Program-made: the position numbers and the translations under genes
The notes under the pieces: generated by a model
What the model saw: the letters and a program-made list of their open reading frames with translations, nothing else
Database searches by the model: none
Told to the model about the DNA's origin: nothing
Assembly: GCF_029867415.1 (NCBI RefSeq)
Contig: NW_026705399.1
Location: 310,001-374,000, forward strand
Reading direction: 5' to 3'
DNA: 64,000 nt
DNA from: Vicia villosa
Lineage: Eukaryota > Streptophyta > Magnoliopsida > Fabales > Fabaceae
Shown: piece by piece, positions 32,661 through 42,418 of the stretch
How positions within the stretch are numbered: the first letter of the stretch is position 1
How the letters are laid out: each line of letters opens with the position of its first letter

Positions 32661-34323
32661 GTCTAGAGGAGAAGTCAAGTTTGGAGGAGATCAGAAGGGC
32701 AAGATAATTGGCTCTGGTACTATAAAGTCTGGTAACTCTCCTTCCATTTCTAATGTACTTCTTGTAGAAGGATTAACACATAACCTCTTATCTATCAGTC
32801 AATTGAGTGACAATGGTTATGATATAATCTTTAATCAAGAGTCTTGCAAGGCTGTAAATCAGAAGGATGGCTCAATCCTATTTACAGGCAAGAGGAAGAA
32901 CAACATTTATAAGACAGATCTGCAAGATCTTATGAGTCAGAAGGTGACTTGTCTTATGTCTGTTTCTGAAGAGCAGTGGGTCTGGCACAGAAGATTAGGT
33001 CATGCTAGTTTGAGAAAGATTTCTCAGATTAACAAACTGGATCTTGTCAGAGGACTCCCTAATCTGAAATTCAAATCAGATGCTCTTTGTGAAGCATGTC
33101 AGAAGGGCAAGTTCTCCAAACCTGCATTCAAGTCCAAGAATGTTGTTTCTACCTCAAGGCCATTAGAACTCTTGCACATTGATCTGTTTGGCCCAGTCAA
33201 AACAGCATCTGTCAGAGGGAAGAAATATGGATTAGTCATCGTAGATGATTATAGCCGCTGGACATGGGTAAAATTCTTGAAACACAAGGATGAGACTCAT
33301 TCAGTGTTCTTTGATTTCTGCATTCAGATTCAATCTGAAAAAGAGTGTAAAATCATAAAGGTTAGAAGTGATCATGGTGGTGAATTTGAGAACAGATCCT
33401 TTGAAGAATTCTTCAAAGAAAATGGTATTGCCCATGATTTCTCTTGTCCTAGAACTCCACAGCAAAATGGGGTTGTAGAACGAAAGAATAGGACTCTGCA
33501 AGAAATGGCCAGAACCATGATCAATGAAACCAATATGGCTAAGCATTTCTGGGCAGAAGCAATAAACACTGCATGCTATATTCAGAATAGAATCTCTATC
33601 AGACCTATTCTAAATAAGACTCCTTATGAATTGTGGAAGAATAGAAAGCCCAACATTTCATATTTCCATCCTTTTGGATGTGTATGTTTTATTCTGAACA
33701 CTAAAGATCATCTTGGTAAGTTTGATTCCAAAGCTCAAAAATGTTTCCTTCTTGGATATTCTGAACGCTCAAAAGGCTACAGAGTATACAATACTGAAAC
33801 ATTGATTGTAGAAGAATCAATCAATATCAGGTTTGATGATAAGCTTGGTTCTGAAAAACCAAAGCAGTTTGATAATTTTGCAGATTGTGATATTGATATA
33901 TCGGAAGTTGTTGAGCCAAGAAGCAACGCATCAGAAGCAGAGCTTCTCAGAAGCAAAGAATCTGAAGATCAAGTATCAGCTTCTCTGAAGAATCTAAGCA
34001 TTTCTGAAGAACCATCTGTAAGAAGATCATCCAGACTCATCTCTGGTCATTCAGAAGATGTCATTCTTGGAAAGAAGGATGATCCAATCAGAACAAGAGC
34101 TTTCCTTAAGAACAATGCAGACTGTCAATTAGGTCTTGTATCTTTGATCGAGCCAACTTCTGTTGATCATGCTCTAGAAGATCCAGACTGGATAATTGCT
34201 ATGCAAGAAGAACTGAATCAGTTTACAAGGAATGATGTTTGGGATCTTGTTCCTAGACCAGATGGATTCAATATAATTGGTACAAAATGGGTCTTCAGAA
34301 ACAAGCTCAGAATGAGAAGATGA
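32545..34323 (+). pseudogene. pol: Sirevirus protease-integrase with truncated reverse transcriptase
   Basis: This 592-residue frame has the aspartic protease motif YLDSGCSRHITG at residues 17-28, a GAG-pre/HHCC zinc-finger region (about 148-190), and a Ty1/copia integrase with D213, D276 and E312 at DD35E spacing. After a linker, the first 30-40 residues of reverse transcriptase appear (WDLVPRPDGFNIIGTKWVF). The frame then ends at a TGA at 34321 in sequence that no longer resembles reverse transcriptase. All RT catalytic motifs and RNase H are absent. The frame is offset by one base from gag, with 116 bases of overlap. Integrase may still be intact, so the protein could act in trans, but the element cannot copy itself alone. 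Confidence 0.88.
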
Positions 34324-34767
34324 GAAGTTCTTATGTATGAGTATCTTCTGAAATGAAATTTTTTTTAAGAAGTTCTGATAGAAATCAATTAGAAATTGTG
34401 ATTCAGTTATTACTAACGTTTTATTGTCTAAGTTGATTCAGAATCTCTATAAAAGCAAAACAGCTGTAACTGGCTATCCAGATGGTAAACACGTGTTCAC
34501 TATTCCTGGACAAGCGTGCGTGCAGTTGAGGGGACGTCTACTTAGGTAACTGTGCAAATCACGTCTTTTGTCATTATTATCTCTCCTCATGTCACGTAAC
34601 ATTAAATGCTTTTCATCATTTACTCTCTTTCAGTTTTCTTTTTATATTCTTCAAACGTTTCTTTTCCCTCTCATATTTCTCTCACTTTGCATTCAGTTTC
34701 TTTTTCGTTCTCTCTCTTTGCATTCATATCATAAACCCTAGCAGTTTCCAATATCTGCAAATTCATC
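34324..34767 (+). other. Non-coding gap where RT/RNase H should lie
   Basis: About 440 bases separate the broken pol from the third ORF. Autonomous Ty1/copia elements carry roughly 1.8-2 kb of RT and RNase H here. The segment has no recognisable RT residues. Its right part (34600-34767) is pyrimidine-rich with CTCTC runs, like a 5' leader for the next ORF. Confidence 0.65.
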
Positions 34768-35952
34768 ATGAATCCATCGTCAAGCTCTGGGAATCAAGAT
34801 AATGATCGGAAACAAAAGAGAAAGGCAACTGCTGCACCAGAAACCAAACCAAAAAGAGTAAGGATCTCCTATGACCCTCTCAAAGTGTATCAACCCCTTG
34901 ACGGTTCCCCTCAATCACCTCCCTCTTCAAAGACCTCCACCACCTCTTCCTCCTCATTCATCCTCTCGGAACCACCTTCTTCACCATCTGATATCTCCTC
35001 TCCTTCAACCCTTCCATCAGATATTTCTTCATCTCTCTCACACCCTTTTCCCACCAGAACACCTAATCCCTATAGCGTTGTTCTTCCCGACTCCAGGTTC
35101 ACTGTCAACCCTCCAACCCCTACCACTCAATCATATCTGGAGCTTTTACATTCTGATGTAAATGGCTGGTTTGAGATTCTAGGTGCTGCTCACCTTAACC
35201 ATCTGGATGAGTATGCTACAAGCAACCTTTGGAATACCTTTCGTCAGGATTTTCTGGCTAAGGCTACAGACACTCAGAGAAGGATTATGTCTGAAGCTCC
35301 TGGTGTTCGTGGTCTTCGGTTGGAAGTTGGTGAAAGCAGCCATCACCATCTCATCAGGAACAGAAGTGTTCTTGAAGGGAAGATACCAGCAGATGAGTTG
35401 GAAGAAGAAAATCTCTGCAGAGACATCGTGGTGTGTAGACCATGGTTTCCTGTGCTAACTGGAGATTTTCAATGGTTGTTCAACTGGTTCAGAATGAACC
35501 CTTCTGAAAAAGCACCTCACATGGTCTTTCCAGTAGTGGTTTATCCTGCTGAAGTTGCTGGTCCTACTCCTCCAACAAACCTAGCAGCTATTCTTCAAGC
35601 GTTGGAAGATGGAACTTCTGAGCTGCCTGAACCAGAATATGCTAAGGCTACTTCTGAGTCAGACTCAGATGAGGAAATGGAAGATGCACAAGCTGAAGAT
35701 CTTCCAGAAGATCACCCTGCTGAGATTGCTGTCCCTTTTGGCAGAAATTCTGGTGCCTCCTCTTCTGGTGAAACCTCAGCTCTGATGGAGACCTTGGAAA
35801 CTCTTCATCAGAATCAAGCTATGCTGGATTCTCGTTTGGACGCGCAAGAAGTAGCCAATGCTGAGTTTCGCTCCTTCATGACAAGGCAAGCTACAAGCAC
35901 TGACGGGATTCATGATGTTCTGGCGCGGATTTTGCGTAGGCTAGGATCTTAG
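34768..35952 (+). CDS. Third Sirevirus ORF, env-like position, function unknown
   Basis: This 394-residue ORF lies between pol and the 3' LTR, where Sireviruses carry an env-like gene. Residues 10-35 are basic (RKQKRK, KPKRVR) and may be a nuclear signal. Residues 45-110 are rich in S, P and T. A globular region (about 115-260) includes WFEILGAAHLNHLDEYA and DIVVCRPWFPVLTGDFQWL. An acidic stretch (295-320) precedes a C-terminal coiled coil with METLETLHQNQAMLDSRLD. I see no signal peptide and no clear membrane segment, so envelope function is not supported. The frame is fully open. The basic tail, S/P-rich linker and coiled coil fit a nucleic-acid-associated or structural protein; this is inference. 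Confidence 0.7.
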   Translation: MNPSSSSGNQDNDRKQKRKATAAPETKPKRVRISYDPLKVYQPLDGSPQSPPSSKTSTTSSSSFILSEPPSSPSDISSPSTLPSDISSSLSHPFPTRTPNPYSVVLPDSRFTVNPPTPTTQSYLELLHSDVNGWFEILGAAHLNHLDEYATSNLWNTFRQDFLAKATDTQRRIMSEAPGVRGLRLEVGESSHHHLIRNRSVLEGKIPADELEEENLCRDIVVCRPWFPVLTGDFQWLFNWFRMNPSEKAPHMVFPVVVYPAEVAGPTPPTNLAAILQALEDGTSELPEPEYAKATSESDSDEEMEDAQAEDLPEDHPAEIAVPFGRNSGASSSGETSALMETLETLHQNQAMLDSRLDAQEVANAEFRSFMTRQATSTDGIHDVLARILRRLGS

Positions 35953-36121
35953 TCTTTTGGTCTTTGTAGTTTCCTCTCCTTGTTGCATCTGCTTTCCTGC
36001 ATTCCTTTCATGTAATGTCTTTTGATTATCAATGAAAAGTTTCTTTGTTTTACATTCCAGTAATTTTATTTGTCGTTTTATTCATCTGAATTTTTTGAAA
36101 TATTCTTTTTGATGTTATGAC

Positions 36122-36134
36122 AAAAAGGGGGAGA
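36122..36134 (+). other. Upstream copy of the polypurine tract
   Basis: AAAAAGGGGGAGA stands 1.07 kb before the true tract at 37192-37205, with the same TGACAAAAAGGGGGAGA context. Multiple polypurine tracts are known in Sireviruses. Between here and the 70-bp repeats (36135-36626) I see no gene. Confidence 0.6.
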
Positions 36135-36630
36135 AGATAAATGATAAATGATTTGATTAATCTATCAGTTGCTGGGTAAAGCTCCCACACATTTACTAAC
36201 AAGAACTGCAAGTTCTATATGGTTTAAGTGTTTTGCAGGTATAAAGAAGTGAAGAGAATCTTCAAAGCAAACACAAGAAGCAAAACCATGGAAACTGAAG
36301 CAAGCTGAGTGCTGTAAAGCTTCAGAGATCAGAAGCAAGAAAGAAGAATGAATCAGAAGCACTGATAATAGAATTTGATCCATATTTCCATATTTGTCTA
36401 TTTGATCTGACAAAATTCTATTTGCTTTGATACATTATTTCAGCCTATATGGCTCTGATACATATCATGTGTTCTAATATACATTTTATGTTCTGACTCG
36501 TTCATGCTGACTTTTGTCGTTTAGTTTTTGTTCTGTAACATTTCAGGATGTAGAGATGCTCTGATGATGCTCTGGTACATTCAACAATGTTCTGATACAA
36601 ATCTAGCATGAAGTGAGGTTGGTAGAAATT

Positions 36631-36965
36631 CAAGTTCTGAAGCTGTCCTGAATGGAAGCAGAAATCAGAAGCTGTGAATGCTCTAAAGATCCAGAAAACT
36701 CAAGTTCTGAAGCTGTCCTAAATGGAAGCAGAAATCAGAAGCTGTGAATGTTCAGAAGATCAAAGAAATTCAAGTTCTGAAGCTGTCCTAGATGGAAGCA
36801 GAAATCAGAAGCTGTGAATTTTCAGAAGATCAAAGAAATTCAAGTTCTGAAGTTGTCCTAGATGGAAGCAGGAATCAGAAGCTGTGAGTGTTCTAGGGAT
36901 CTAAGGAAATTCTAGTTCTGAAGCTGTCCTATGGAAGCAGAAGTCAGAAGCTATGAATTCTCTAA
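36631..36965 (+). repeat. 70-bp tandem repeat, five copies, in the Sirevirus 3' region
   Basis: The core CAAGTTCTGAAGCTGTCCT begins at 36631, 36701, 36771 and 36841, with a variant at 36911, a strict 70-base period. Each unit continues ATGGAAGCAGAAATCAGAAG and CTGTGAA. The units differ by a few substitutions. Confidence 0.9.
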
Positions 36966-37040
36966 AGACAGAAGCTTATATGATCGTCTCTACCGAAATA
37001 ATCAGGGAAGTCTTTTATTAAAGTTCTTCGAGTATTTATT

Positions 37041-37095
37041 TCAGGGGGAGATTATTTATCTCAGGGGGAGATTGTTAATCTCAGGGGGAGACATA
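37041..37095 (+). repeat. Triplicated 20-bp polypurine motif (TCAGGGGGAGA)
   Basis: TCAGGGGGAG starts at 37041, 37061 and 37081, each separated by a short A/T spacer. They resemble the true polypurine tract and lie 100-160 bases before it. Confidence 0.85.
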
Positions 37096-37191
37096 TTCAT
37101 ATGCTTATGCTATAGCTGTGTAATTTGTCTTTTGCCATCTGTTCTTTCTGATCGCAAATTCATATCATTTATATATGTTTTTGTCATCATC

Positions 37192-37205
37192 AAAAAGGGG
37201 GAGAT
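37192..37205 (+). other. Polypurine tract of the Sirevirus-like element
   Basis: AAAAAGGGGGAGAT directly precedes the 3' LTR start TGTTAGAACAAG. This is the expected site for second-strand DNA priming. Confidence 0.9.
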
Positions 37206-38417
37206 TGTTAGAACAAGATTTGTTCTGATCAATTATCTTAGTTTTGATGATAACAATAATATGAATTTTGCTTAAGATAATATGGTACTCTAATCCAATG
37301 CAATTTCCTTTTCAGGGAATATATAAAGAGTACGCATAATTCAGCGCTCAGAAGCTTTGTCTCAAATGGTTCAGCATGCAACATCAGAACATGGTCTGGC
37401 AAGACATCAGAAGATGGTCGAAGCAGAATCAGAACATGGGTCTATGGAAGCATCAGAAGAACAAGAGAACAGAAGCACTGAAGTTCTGATGGTATCACGC
37501 TCAGAAGCACTTCAAGGTCAGAAGATCAGAAGATGCTTTGCACCAAGCTGTTTGACTCTGATGATATTCAAACGTTGTATTCATAAACATCAGATCAGAA
37601 GAAAGTACAAGTGGCAAGCTACGCTGACTGACAAAAGGAACGTTAAAAGCTATTAAAGGCTACGTCAGTAGACACAGCGTGAACAAGGCTCGAGGTAGTT
37701 GACAAAAGCGTATAACATTAAATGCGATGCTGTACGGAACACGCAAAGCATTAAATGCACTCAACGGTCATCTTCTCCAACGCCTATAAATATGAAGTTC
37801 TGATGAGAAGCAAGGTTAACGATTCTGCACCAAAACAACTCATATTAAACTTGCTGAAACGCTGTTCAAACTCAAAGCTCAGAATCTTCATCTTCATCAA
37901 AGCTCACTACATTGCTGTTGTAATATATTAGTGAGATTGAGCTTAAACGTTAAGAGAAATATCACAGTTTGTGATTATAGCTTTTAAGAAGCATTTGTAA
38001 TACTCTTAGAATTGATTACATTAAGTTGTAAGGAACTAGAGTGATCGTGTGGATCAGAATACTCTAGGAAGTCTTAGAGGTTATCTAAGCAGGTTGTAAC
38101 TAGAGTGATCGTGTGGATCAGTATACTCTAGAAAAGTCTTAGAGGGTATCTAAGCAGTTGTTCCTGGAGTGATCAGTGTGTGATCAGAAGACTCTGGAAG
38201 ACTTAGTTGCTGACTAAGTGGAGAACCATTGTAATCCGTGCGATTAGTGGATTAAATCCTCAGTTGAGGTAAATCATCTCTGCGGGGGTGGACTGGAGTA
38301 GTTTAGTTAACAACGAACCAGGATAAAAATAATTGTGCAATTTATTTTTATCTGTCAAGTTTTTAAAGCTACACTTATTCAAACCCCCCCCCTTTCTAAG
38401 TGTTTTTCTATCCTTCA
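37206..38417 (+). mobile_element. 3' LTR of the Sirevirus-like element
   Basis: It is 1212 bp against 1213 bp for the 5' LTR. I see two substitutions (TAGAAG/CAGAAG type near 37528, and A/G near 37939) and a shorter C-run. The TATA box is at 37785-37792. It ends CTATCCTTCA and is followed by CGGCC. Confidence 0.94.
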
Positions 38418-38422
38418 CGGCC
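38418..38422. repeat. Target site duplication of the nested Sirevirus, right copy (CGGCC)
   Basis: It matches 29467-29471; removing 29472-38422 restores an LTR colinear with the 5' LTR of Ogre. Confidence 0.95.
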
Positions 38423-41111
38423 CAGTTTGCTTTTTATTTTATTTCAGTTCTCTCCAATTGAGCCTACACCTCCAATCTGATTTTAATACCTCCTGGCCCA
38501 ATCTTCTCTTTTTCTTATTTATATTTTAATTTCCTTTTAGTTTCTTTTTATTTTCATAGAAAAAAGACTTAATATTTTATTTTAATATAGGATATAGTTT
38601 TATCTTCTAAATCCTTATTAAAAATGACAAAAAATATGTTTTTTAATATTTTCATATGTTCATAAGTATGTTTTTTTATAAATTCTTATTAAAACAACAA
38701 AAAAAATATATTAGATGCATATTTAAGTTTGTGTTTCTAATTATTTTATCTTCTCATGAAAAAACCACAAAAATATCTTCTTTTAGAATTAATTTTTATT
38801 TGAATTTGATATTTTCATATTATTTTGTGTAGTTAATCATTTAAATTTTTATTTGATTACTGTTGCACATTTTACTTGAATTTTCTAACTTCATCCAAGA
38901 CTTCGAGATTATTTCTCTGTTGTCTTTTGGATTTGTCTGTTTTGTTTGGTCTTCCATTTGCTGTAGAATTCCATAAACAATTATTGGATGATCATGGAAT
39001 GCTGTAAGCTGTGAACTCATCCAACGTTTCCTTTCTGCTGGTGTGGATGCCTAACATCTGAAGATCACGGTAACACCTCAAACTCAAAAATCTAATTTTC
39101 TCATTCTTCGAGGTAAGCCTAAAACTCAATCAACTGTTTTCACAATAATAATCAATTCACTTTCAAATCATTCAACTCATTTCAAAACGATGTGGGGCCT
39201 CTCGAATATTAGAGAGTGTAAGTGCCATTTCTTTTCTTTTTGTACAGTTTGTTTTTTTTCTTTAAACAATAAAACTTCAAAACAAAAATCTTTTCAAAAC
39301 AATTTTCAAATCATTTTCAAAACAACAAAACTTCAAAGAAACAAAACTTTTCAAATATACCATGGGCCTCCACGTAGGTATAAGTCCCAAGCCCCTTTTG
39401 TACATACCCATTCCAGTACATGAAATTAGGTATTTCATTGTACGCCTTTTGTACATATCTCAATCAATCTGTTTTTTTAACTTTGAATAACAAACCAAAA
39501 ATGAAGGTTTCTTTAAATCTTCCCAAAAATACCATGGGCCTCCATGTAGGTATAAGTCCCAAGCCCCTTGTAAAGACCTGTTTACATAGCTTTTGAATAA
39601 ACTCAAGTGGGCCTCTCCCCGAGTATGAGTCCCGAGCCCCCGTGTTTACAAATGGATCATGCTTACAGGTATATTTCCTTCATAAACTCCATTATATACA
39701 CACACTTTGTCATATATGTATAACTGTTCATATCTGTTCATGTACTTGTTCATATTTGTTCGTACTTGTTCATATTTGTGATTGTGTTATATATATGCTT
39801 GTTCAACTTAGTACAACACTAGGTTCCCCATAGCCTCCTATTGGGCTTCGTGCAAAGAATCTCCCTAGTTTAGGTTAGGACATAGAGTATGGTTTCCCGG
39901 TGAAATCGCTCTAAGAGCTCAAACCAACTATACCATGCCTCCCCTTGGGCTTTGTGCAAACGAGTGACCCTCCCATAGCCTCCTCTTGGGCTTACAATGC
40001 AAGGACCCTGGATTGTCCCTCCCATAGCCTCCTCTTGGGCTTACAATGCAAGGACCCTCGGATAGCCTCCTCTTGGGCTTCGTACAAGGACCCACGGGCT
40101 TCTTATAAGCATCCCAAATATCCAAAACAAATACCCTAGGAGATTAGACATTTTTCATCTCTATGCTAGGAGTATCTCTTATATATCATCACAAACAATC
40201 AATCAATCAAACTTTTTTGCCACAAGGCTGGCTAATCAATCAAATTTCTTTTTGCCACAAGGCTGGCTAATCAATCAAACCGTTTTGCCACCATACTGGC
40301 TGATTAATCAAAGTTTTTGTCACAAGGCTGACTTCATTGAAACTTTTGCCACGAGGCTGGCTGATTAATCAAAACTTTTTGTCACAAGGCTGACTTCATT
40401 GAAAGTTTTTTGCCACAAGGCTGGTTAAACAAACAAAAACATCTTTATCATTCTAAGCGCCATAAGTGGCATGGCCCCGGGCTTATAATGAAAAGATTTT
40501 CAAACAAAAATCAAACAGATGTATGTGATGATATAGATTAGATACATCTAGCATTTAGACGACATTTGTCTATTTTCCTTTGCTTCCACTAGCATAAGTG
40601 GGAACTACGATTGCTCTGACTTTCTCAACATCCCTTTGAGAATACGTAGGCACAAGGTCGTATCCTTGGCGAGCAAAACTTCTCTCTCAAACCACTCAAA
40701 CCTTAGCACCCGTAGACCCCGAGCTACAGATGCTCTGATTCCCTCTAAGGGATATGTATGCAGAGGATCGCGATGATCTTTGCGAGCATAATCAAACAAA
40801 CACCTTAGGTCCCACCTATTTCACAAGAACCTCTCAATAACATGGAATGAAAAACAAAGCAAAGAAACCTATAGAGTACTATAGATACGTTGGGTGCTAA
40901 TACCTTCCCTTCGTATAACCAACCCTCTTACCCAAGATCTCTCTCCCCACTTTTAGGTTATTGCAGCTTTTTTCCTTTTCCTCTTTTGGAAACAATAAAA
41001 AGTTTGGTCGGTACAAAAGAAAAATCATTTTTTTGAGCACTCGAGCCCAAAGAAGGCATCAGGTGTCTCATCCCACAAAAAGAGGAACAAAACGATTTTT
41101 CGCCCGCGACA
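38423..41111 (+). mobile_element. 3' LTR of Ogre, right part
   Basis: It continues the LTR from ...CAGTTTGC and matches about 11336-14023 with a handful of single-base changes. It carries the same CCTCC..TTGGGCTT repeats (about 39830-40080) and CCACAAGGCTGGCT array (about 40196-40438). It ends TTTTCGCCCGCGACA at 41111. Confidence 0.93.
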
Positions 41112-41116
41112 ATGAT
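41112..41116. repeat. Target site duplication of the + strand Ogre, right copy (ATGAT)
   Basis: It matches 8472-8476. It joins the two halves of the older minus-strand LTR. Confidence 0.9.
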
Positions 41117-42418
41117 GAAGATGCCCGATCAAGAGATGTTGATGAGAAGTTATCGATGGAGGTTCTGAAGAAGATGATGAAGACTAAGCTGAATCCTTGA
41201 ATGGAGAGGAGTGAGATTGGTTATGAATGGAAGAGGATTGAAGATTGATTTTGAGTTTTTTCTGGTTTTCTGTTATGTTGATTGCAGAATTTTTTGAAGG
41301 TGATTGAATGAAGATGCAGTGAGAAGAATCTAAAGATTGAAGGGAGAATTCAACGTGGTGAAGATTGAAGAAGCGATGAAGATGATGAGAGAAAGATGAA
41401 GATCCAGAGAGAGTTTTCCAGGTTCAAGAGTTTGTTACGATTTTCCTTTTTCTGTTGCGTTTTCTTCTCTGGTTCTGTTATGTGAGTTCTCTATTCCATA
41501 TTTTTGTTCTGATTTCTTATGTCCACTCTACACTCAGTTGGCAATTGGATTTTTTTGGAACGTTTAATTGCAGCTCCAGTTTTCTTGGACTGTATTGTGT
41601 TGAACCGGTTTCACTATGAGCTGACTCGGTTTACTTGGATGCAAAAAAGCGTGAGATATTGACATAGGTGCAGGGTTGCAACCGAATGGCTGAAGAAGGT
41701 GCTTGGTCAAGGAAAATGCAAAAGGAACTTTCATTCTTTAGACTTATGTTTTTGCTTTGTTCATGATGTAAAGAGTTTTGGTGTAATTTTGTAATGAAAC
41801 TTGAATGGATTTGCAAATATAATTTGAACATGGGCTGAATTTTGTGATGATATTGTAATGATAGTTTGAACATGGGCTTTGAATGAAACTTAAAATGTAT
41901 GGTTTAGTGGGCTTTGTAATTTGGATTTTTGTAGTGTATGAATTTTTTGTAATGAGACCTTGCTATGGTTTGAATGATAAGTGAAAACTATGTCCTTGAA
42001 ATTTTAATGAATGATATACACCTTTTGGACTCGTAACTTGAATTCTAAGAAATCCCCGCCGATGCTAAAGAACTTTTAATCCTTTGAACTCAACTTTACT
42101 TCAAATCTCAAGGAACCAGTTCCAATTGATATGCATCTTTAATGAAAACTCTTAACTCAATTCAATTCACCAATTCAGACCAACATCACACGTTAAGCCG
42201 AAAATATTAGAAAGAATGAGGCTTTGCACTCAATGCTCTCCTTAAGCTCATAAACTTGTACTAAGACCGGTTCTATTGCAAGTCACCTCACAAACCCTTT
42301 GACTTAATGATCTCGAAACAACGAAAACTCTTTAATATTTCTTGATTTTTGAGAGACGAAATAAACATTTTTGATAACTTATAGCACAGAGAAAGAGGGC
42401 AAATTTTGGGGTGCAACA
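41117..42418 (-). mobile_element. 5' end part of the 5' LTR of the minus-strand Ogre-like element
   Basis: Read on the minus strand, the LTR starts at 42418 with TGTTGCACCCCAAAATTTGC, similar in form to the Ogre start TGTCATACCCCAATTTTTG. It runs down to 41117 and continues at 8476. It carries GATGAAGATG-type repeats at its left end and no gene. Its outer edge cuts directly into a Ty1/copia coding sequence. Confidence 0.65.

Larger units (their letters stand above)
29472..38417 (+). mobile_element. Sirevirus-like (SIRE/Maximus) Ty1/copia element lacking RT and RNase H
   Basis: The 8946-bp element has two 1.21-kb LTRs, a tRNA-Met-like primer site, gag, protease-integrase, a third ORF in the Sirevirus env-like position, tandem polypurine motifs and a polypurine tract AAAAAGGGGGAGAT. 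Between integrase and the third ORF only the start of reverse transcriptase remains. I count two substitutions and one C-run length change between the LTRs, so the insertion is very recent. It is either a trans-mobilised deletion derivative or a copy that lost RT after insertion. The lineage is inferred from the gag knuckle, LTR start and tandem polypurine tracts. Confidence 0.85.
8477..41111 (+). mobile_element. Ogre: Complete Ogre LTR retrotransposon (Ty3/gypsy, Tat clade), with a nested insertion
   Basis: Without the nested Sirevirus and its duplicated 5 bp (29472-38422), the element is about 23.7 kb: LTR 5547 bp, internal region 12589 bp, LTR 5548 bp. Order: 5' LTR, primer site, ORF1, gag-protease, predicted intron, pol (RT, RNase H, second RNase H, integrase), long 3' region, purine-rich tract AATAGGGGCATC, 3' LTR. 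ORF1, the extra ORF-splitting intron, the dual RNase H and the giant LTRs are the known signature of Ogre in legumes. All three long ORFs are open. By eye I count about 13 substitutions and two short indels between the LTRs, so the insertion is recent. Confidence 0.93.

Noticed and set aside
34768..35952. Envelope glycoprotein call for the third Sirevirus ORF
   Set aside because: No signal peptide, transmembrane helix or cysteine pattern is visible; only its position matches.
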